A DNA stretch of 48,468 bases from the NCBI GenBank assembly GCA_041648665.1, contig JBAZOP010000014.1, positions 1 through 48,468 on the forward strand, written 5' to 3'. Under the pieces are notes generated by a model, which searched no databases, was not told the origin of the DNA, and saw only the letters and a program-made list of their open reading frames with translations. Shown here piece by piece: positions 45,515-48,468 of this stretch. Position numbers and translations under genes: made by a program. Every line of letters begins with the position of its first letter. Position 1 is the first letter of the stretch. The DNA is from a bacterium. GTDB lineage: Bacteria > UBA10199 > 2-02-FULL-44-16 > JAAZCA01.

Positions 45515-45840
45515 GCATGTTCAGCGGAGTCACCGACTTCTTCACAGAGGACTGGACCAACCTTCTCTACCTTACCCCTCTTGCTCCTGTCAACTTTGTG
45601 CAAAAGACGCTGGCCTTTACAGTATTGGGGGGCTTGAAGGGCTTTGGTGGACTCTTTGACAAGATGAGTGGCATGATGTCTCCTGCACCGCCCTTGCCGC
45701 CGCCAGTTCCGTCCAAAGATCCCGTTGTAAAACGACAGTTCACAAGTCTAATGCCAACAGGTAATAACATGCTGCGTGTGGACGTGCCGCGCACTCCGGG
45801 CATGGCAACATCCATCATTCCGCCGGGCATCCGTCTCTAA
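45511..45840 (+). CDS. putative minor head/tail protein
   Basis: 109 residues, coupled to the previous gene. Hydrophobic helix (LAFTVLGGLKGFGGLF), Pro-rich hinge (PAPPLPPPVPSKDP) and a C-terminal strand segment (LMPTGNNMLRVDVPRTP) similar in style to the short head-tail proteins (T7 gp6.7/7.3 class). Assignment is by context and style only. Confidence 0.5.
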   Translation: MSMFSGVTDFFTEDWTNLLYLTPLAPVNFVQKTLAFTVLGGLKGFGGLFDKMSGMMSPAPPLPPPVPSKDPVVKRQFTSLMPTGNNMLRVDVPRTPGMATSIIPPGIRL

Positions 45841-45849
45841 GGAGTCTCG

Positions 45850-47406
45850 TTGGCCGAGTCCATTCGGACGCAGTTTGAACGGGAAGATGCCGAACGAAGC
45901 AGCTTTTTGGACTTGTGCCGCGAGTGCGCCGCCCTCACAATCCCCAGCATCCTGCTCCCGCTGGGGCAGACGGCAGGGGGACGAATCCCGATCACCTACC
46001 AGTCCATCGGGGCGGATGGACTTTCGACGCTCGTGAGCAAGGTTCTGGTAGCGCTGTTCCCGCCGCTTGGCCCGTGGTTCCGCATGTCGCCCGGACCCCA
46101 GGTGCGCGAGAAGGCCGGGGCCGCAGGCTGGCAGGCGTTTGACGATTACCTCTACGGGCGGGAACTGCAACTCATTTCCAAGTTCGAGAAGTCCAACTAC
46201 CGCATGGTCATCCGGCAGTGCCTTGAGTCCATATTCTGCGTCGGCAACGGGCTGTTGCAGGAGTTGGACAACTACAACTATCGGTCTTTTCGGTTGGATT
46301 CGTGGATTCCCATTCGCGGCTCCGATGGGCAGATTCTTCAAATCGTCGTCAAAGAGAAGGTGCATGTCCTTGAACTGACGGACGACCAACTGGCGTTGTG
46401 CGAGATCAAGCGCGAAGATGTAGAGAAGGTCGGATACTCTGAACAGTGGAAAGACCAGTACACGCGCGCACGGCTTCAGCGCGATGGGACTTGGGTAATC
46501 ACTCAGGAAATCAAGGACAAGGAGTTCAACCGCTCCGAGGAACGCGTGTCCCCGTTCATCCCCATAGGGTACATCGAACTGTCCGGGGAGAATCACGCGC
46601 GCGGATTCATCGAGGAACGCATCGGCGACCTGCGTTCTCACAACGGCCTGTCCAAAGCCCTGCTGGACGGGTACATCGCCATGACGATGCTCCGGCCCAT
46701 CTTCGACTCCTCAAAGGGGTATACGACCGACGCATTCACGCGCCCGAATGGCGTACCCGTAGAGGGCCGCGTAGAAGGCGAGACGCCCAATGGGCTGGCG
46801 TTCCTGCACACGAACAAAAGCATGGACATGGGCGGCGCGCTTATGGGGTTGACGCAGATTGAGAAGCGGTTGGGCAAGCAAATGCTCATGGAGTCCGCCA
46901 CGCAGCCGCAGGGCGAGCGCGTGACCGCCTATCAGGTTGACCGCATCCGGCAGGAGATTGATGGCGCTTTGGGTGGCGCTTTCGTCAACATTGCGGGCGA
47001 ACTGCAAATTCCCCTGCTGAAACGCCTTGAGCACCGCATGGAGCGCGACCGGCTGCTGATCCCCATCCCCGCGCAATTCAAGAAGGACGTGGACATTTCC
47101 ATTACCACGGGTCTTGAGGCGTTGGCCCGCCAACTGTCCGCGCAGAAGTTGCTTGGCGCGCTGCAATCCGTCGCGCAGTTGCCCGGCGCATTGCAGGAGA
47201 TCCGCCTCGATGTCGCCATGCGCGAGTTGTTCAAGGGCACGGGCCTGTCCGTGGACCAGTTCTTCAAGACGATGGCGGAGAAGCAGGCGGAACAGCAGGC
47301 GGCCATTGCGCAGCAGGCGCAGGTTGCCGCGAACGAGCAGAAGGCGAAAACGGCTGGTAATCTCATGGAGATGGCCGCAGAAAGCCAACTGCAAAAACCG
47401 GGATAA
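45850..47406 (+). CDS. portal / head-tail connector (T7 gp8-like)
   Basis: 518 residues (T7 gp8: 536) from TTG 45850 with TAAGGAG six bases upstream. The start REDAERSSFLDLCRECAALTIPSILLP, the block VSKVLVALFPPLGPWFR, and the C-terminal region with GERVTAYQVDRIRQEIDGALGGAFVNIAGELQIPLLKRL are family hallmarks. The dodecameric portal is the DNA channel and docking ring. Followed by scaffold and capsid. Confidence 0.92.
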   Translation: MAESIRTQFEREDAERSSFLDLCRECAALTIPSILLPLGQTAGGRIPITYQSIGADGLSTLVSKVLVALFPPLGPWFRMSPGPQVREKAGAAGWQAFDDYLYGRELQLISKFEKSNYRMVIRQCLESIFCVGNGLLQELDNYNYRSFRLDSWIPIRGSDGQILQIVVKEKVHVLELTDDQLALCEIKREDVEKVGYSEQWKDQYTRARLQRDGTWVITQEIKDKEFNRSEERVSPFIPIGYIELSGENHARGFIEERIGDLRSHNGLSKALLDGYIAMTMLRPIFDSSKGYTTDAFTRPNGVPVEGRVEGETPNGLAFLHTNKSMDMGGALMGLTQIEKRLGKQMLMESATQPQGERVTAYQVDRIRQEIDGALGGAFVNIAGELQIPLLKRLEHRMERDRLLIPIPAQFKKDVDISITTGLEALARQLSAQKLLGALQSVAQLPGALQEIRLDVAMRELFKGTGLSVDQFFKTMAEKQAEQQAAIAQQAQVAANEQKAKTAGNLMEMAAESQLQKPG

Positions 47407-47440
47407 CCTTGCCTGAAGCAAGGCCCCAAAGGAGTCTATC

Positions 47441-48235
47441 ATGGGCGACGTACCGGAGAAGAAGGACGGCATGGATGGGGCGAAGGCGGACGGCGGCGGG
47501 GATAAGCCCGCGCGCCCGGAGTACATCCCGGAGAAGTTCTGGACCGGAAACATCGAGGACTCGGCAAAGAAGATGGCCGAATCCTACGCGAATCTGGAGA
47601 AGAAGCAGTCCGCTCCGCCGCCGAAGCCCGGCGCGATGGACTTGACCGCGCCGCCGGAATCGCTCGACGACAACGCGACGCTCTCCGATACCATCATCCG
47701 CGCGGGACTCACGCCAGAGGTCGTGGGCAAGACCTTTGTGGAAAAGGGCGAGTTGACGAAGGAGCAATACGACGCCCTGAAACTCAAGGGACTTGGAAAG
47801 GCGCTGGTCAATCAACTCCTCAGCACCGAAGTGGCCCTGCAACAGCGCGTGACACAGGACACTATGGCGAAAGCCTATGCCGCCGCCGGGGGCGAGGAAC
47901 AGTGGAAGAACACGTTCCTTTGGGCACAGGCCAATTTGAGCGAGGCTGACCGCAAGGCGTTCACTGAGGACCTGGCCAACCCCGCGCGCAATGCACACGC
48001 GGTCAAGTTGCTCTTGCAGATGCACCGCGAATCCGTCGGCGCGGGCGGCAGCAACCCGCTCAACGCCGGACGGCCCGCCAGCGGCAACGGCAATGCGCCG
48101 TTCAGCACCTATGCGGAATATGACGCCGCCGCCAAAGCCGCAGAGTCCGACCCATCCAAACGCACTGCGTTCCAGCAGCGATTGAAGAACACGCCCGATC
48201 ACATCATGGGCGCGTTGCCGTTCCTCTCGACCTGA
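47441..48235 (+). CDS. scaffolding protein (T7 gp9-like)
   Basis: 264 residues; AAAGGAG upstream. Acidic, helical, with the RPEYIPEKFW motif near the N terminus common to this family, a Pro-rich linker and helices with KGLGKALVNQLLSTEVALQ. Disordered C-terminal part as expected for a scaffold that leaves the prohead. Confidence 0.85.
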   Translation: MGDVPEKKDGMDGAKADGGGDKPARPEYIPEKFWTGNIEDSAKKMAESYANLEKKQSAPPPKPGAMDLTAPPESLDDNATLSDTIIRAGLTPEVVGKTFVEKGELTKEQYDALKLKGLGKALVNQLLSTEVALQQRVTQDTMAKAYAAAGGEEQWKNTFLWAQANLSEADRKAFTEDLANPARNAHAVKLLLQMHRESVGAGGSNPLNAGRPASGNGNAPFSTYAEYDAAAKAAESDPSKRTAFQQRLKNTPDHIMGALPFLST

Positions 48236-48405
48236 GCGCGTGAAACGCCCCTACGGGGATACGCCACGCCGGACGGTCGCATCGCCGTACCCGCAAAACC
48301 AAAGAGCCTGACGCAGCCGGATAACCGCAAGGCCCGGCCATGCCAAGACAACTCCACGGTGAAGCGCATTGTGCCGTTTCATTGTCACCAGTTAGGAGTT
48401 TAGTC
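48236..48405 (+). other. capsid gene leader
   Basis: 170 bases between scaffold and capsid (continues as positions 1-82 at the left end). A short CCCC-TA-CGGGG stem is near 48250. No host-type promoter and no repeated motif that I could match to other late leaders; a phage RNAP promoter is expected here but could not be identified. Confidence 0.5.
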
Positions 48406-48468
48406 ATGGCCTACGATGTCGCATTGCAAGACGACCACGGAACAGGGAGATTCGACGCACTTGCGAAG
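48324..48468. repeat. terminal redundancy, right copy (with start of capsid gene)
   Basis: Matches 1-145 except at three positions. Includes ATG 48406 and the first 21 codons of the major capsid gene, cut by the window end. Two codons differ (Ser to Arg, Asp to Ala). Confidence 0.9.

Overview
The window is an essentially complete genome of a GC-rich, lytic, T7-like (podovirus) phage. The last 145 bases repeat the first 145 with three mismatches, so the map closes into a circle or terminally redundant molecule of about 48,323 bp, opened in the major capsid gene. The host cannot be named. Strong Shine-Dalgarno sites, a lipobox protein and a T7-type ejection apparatus fit a Gram-negative host, but that is inference. 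No integrase, tRNA, rRNA or CRISPR array was seen.

Rightward late block (42.8 kb through the junction to 27.7 kb): single-subunit RNA polymerase, two small genes, portal, scaffold, major capsid protein, a roughly 10 kb accessory region, tail tubes A and B, a large fibre-like protein, three internal virion (ejection) proteins, and small and large terminase. The order follows T7 genes 8-9-10-11-12-14-15-16-18-19. The accessory region replaces what is normally a short capsid-tail junction. It holds a possible capsid decoration protein, two serine-rich repeat proteins around a fibre-like protein, four glycosyltransferases of different families, a SAM methyltransferase and a cluster of membrane proteins that may serve lysis.

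Rightward small-gene block (28.2-32.1 kb): a good sigma70-like promoter drives small genes of unknown function, separated by repeated hairpin/leader modules. It ends in an HTH protein and a strong intrinsic terminator. Leftward block (42.7 to 32.1 kb): a consensus promoter drives about 19 overlapping genes. These include zinc-finger proteins, a Lar-like antirestriction protein, a Gp157-like protein, an ERF recombinase, two HNH nucleases, a RusA-like resolvase fused in frame to an adenine methyltransferase, a second (D12-type) adenine methylase, a DnaD-like initiator containing iterons, and a DnaB-type helicase.

Two results stand out. (1) The 1,532-residue ejection protein (T7 gp16 position) carries an apparent bacterial sigma-factor module, region 2 plus region 4, in its middle. 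This suggests that the phage may deliver a sigma factor with its DNA. (2) The serine-rich proteins are encoded beside a glycosyltransferase with the DxH motif of polypeptide GalNAc transferases, plus three more glycosyltransferases and a methyltransferase. This suggests a self-contained system that O-glycosylates virion fibres. The phage also joins T7-type transcription and morphogenesis to a replication module with no recognisable DNA polymerase or primase, so it probably uses the host replisome.
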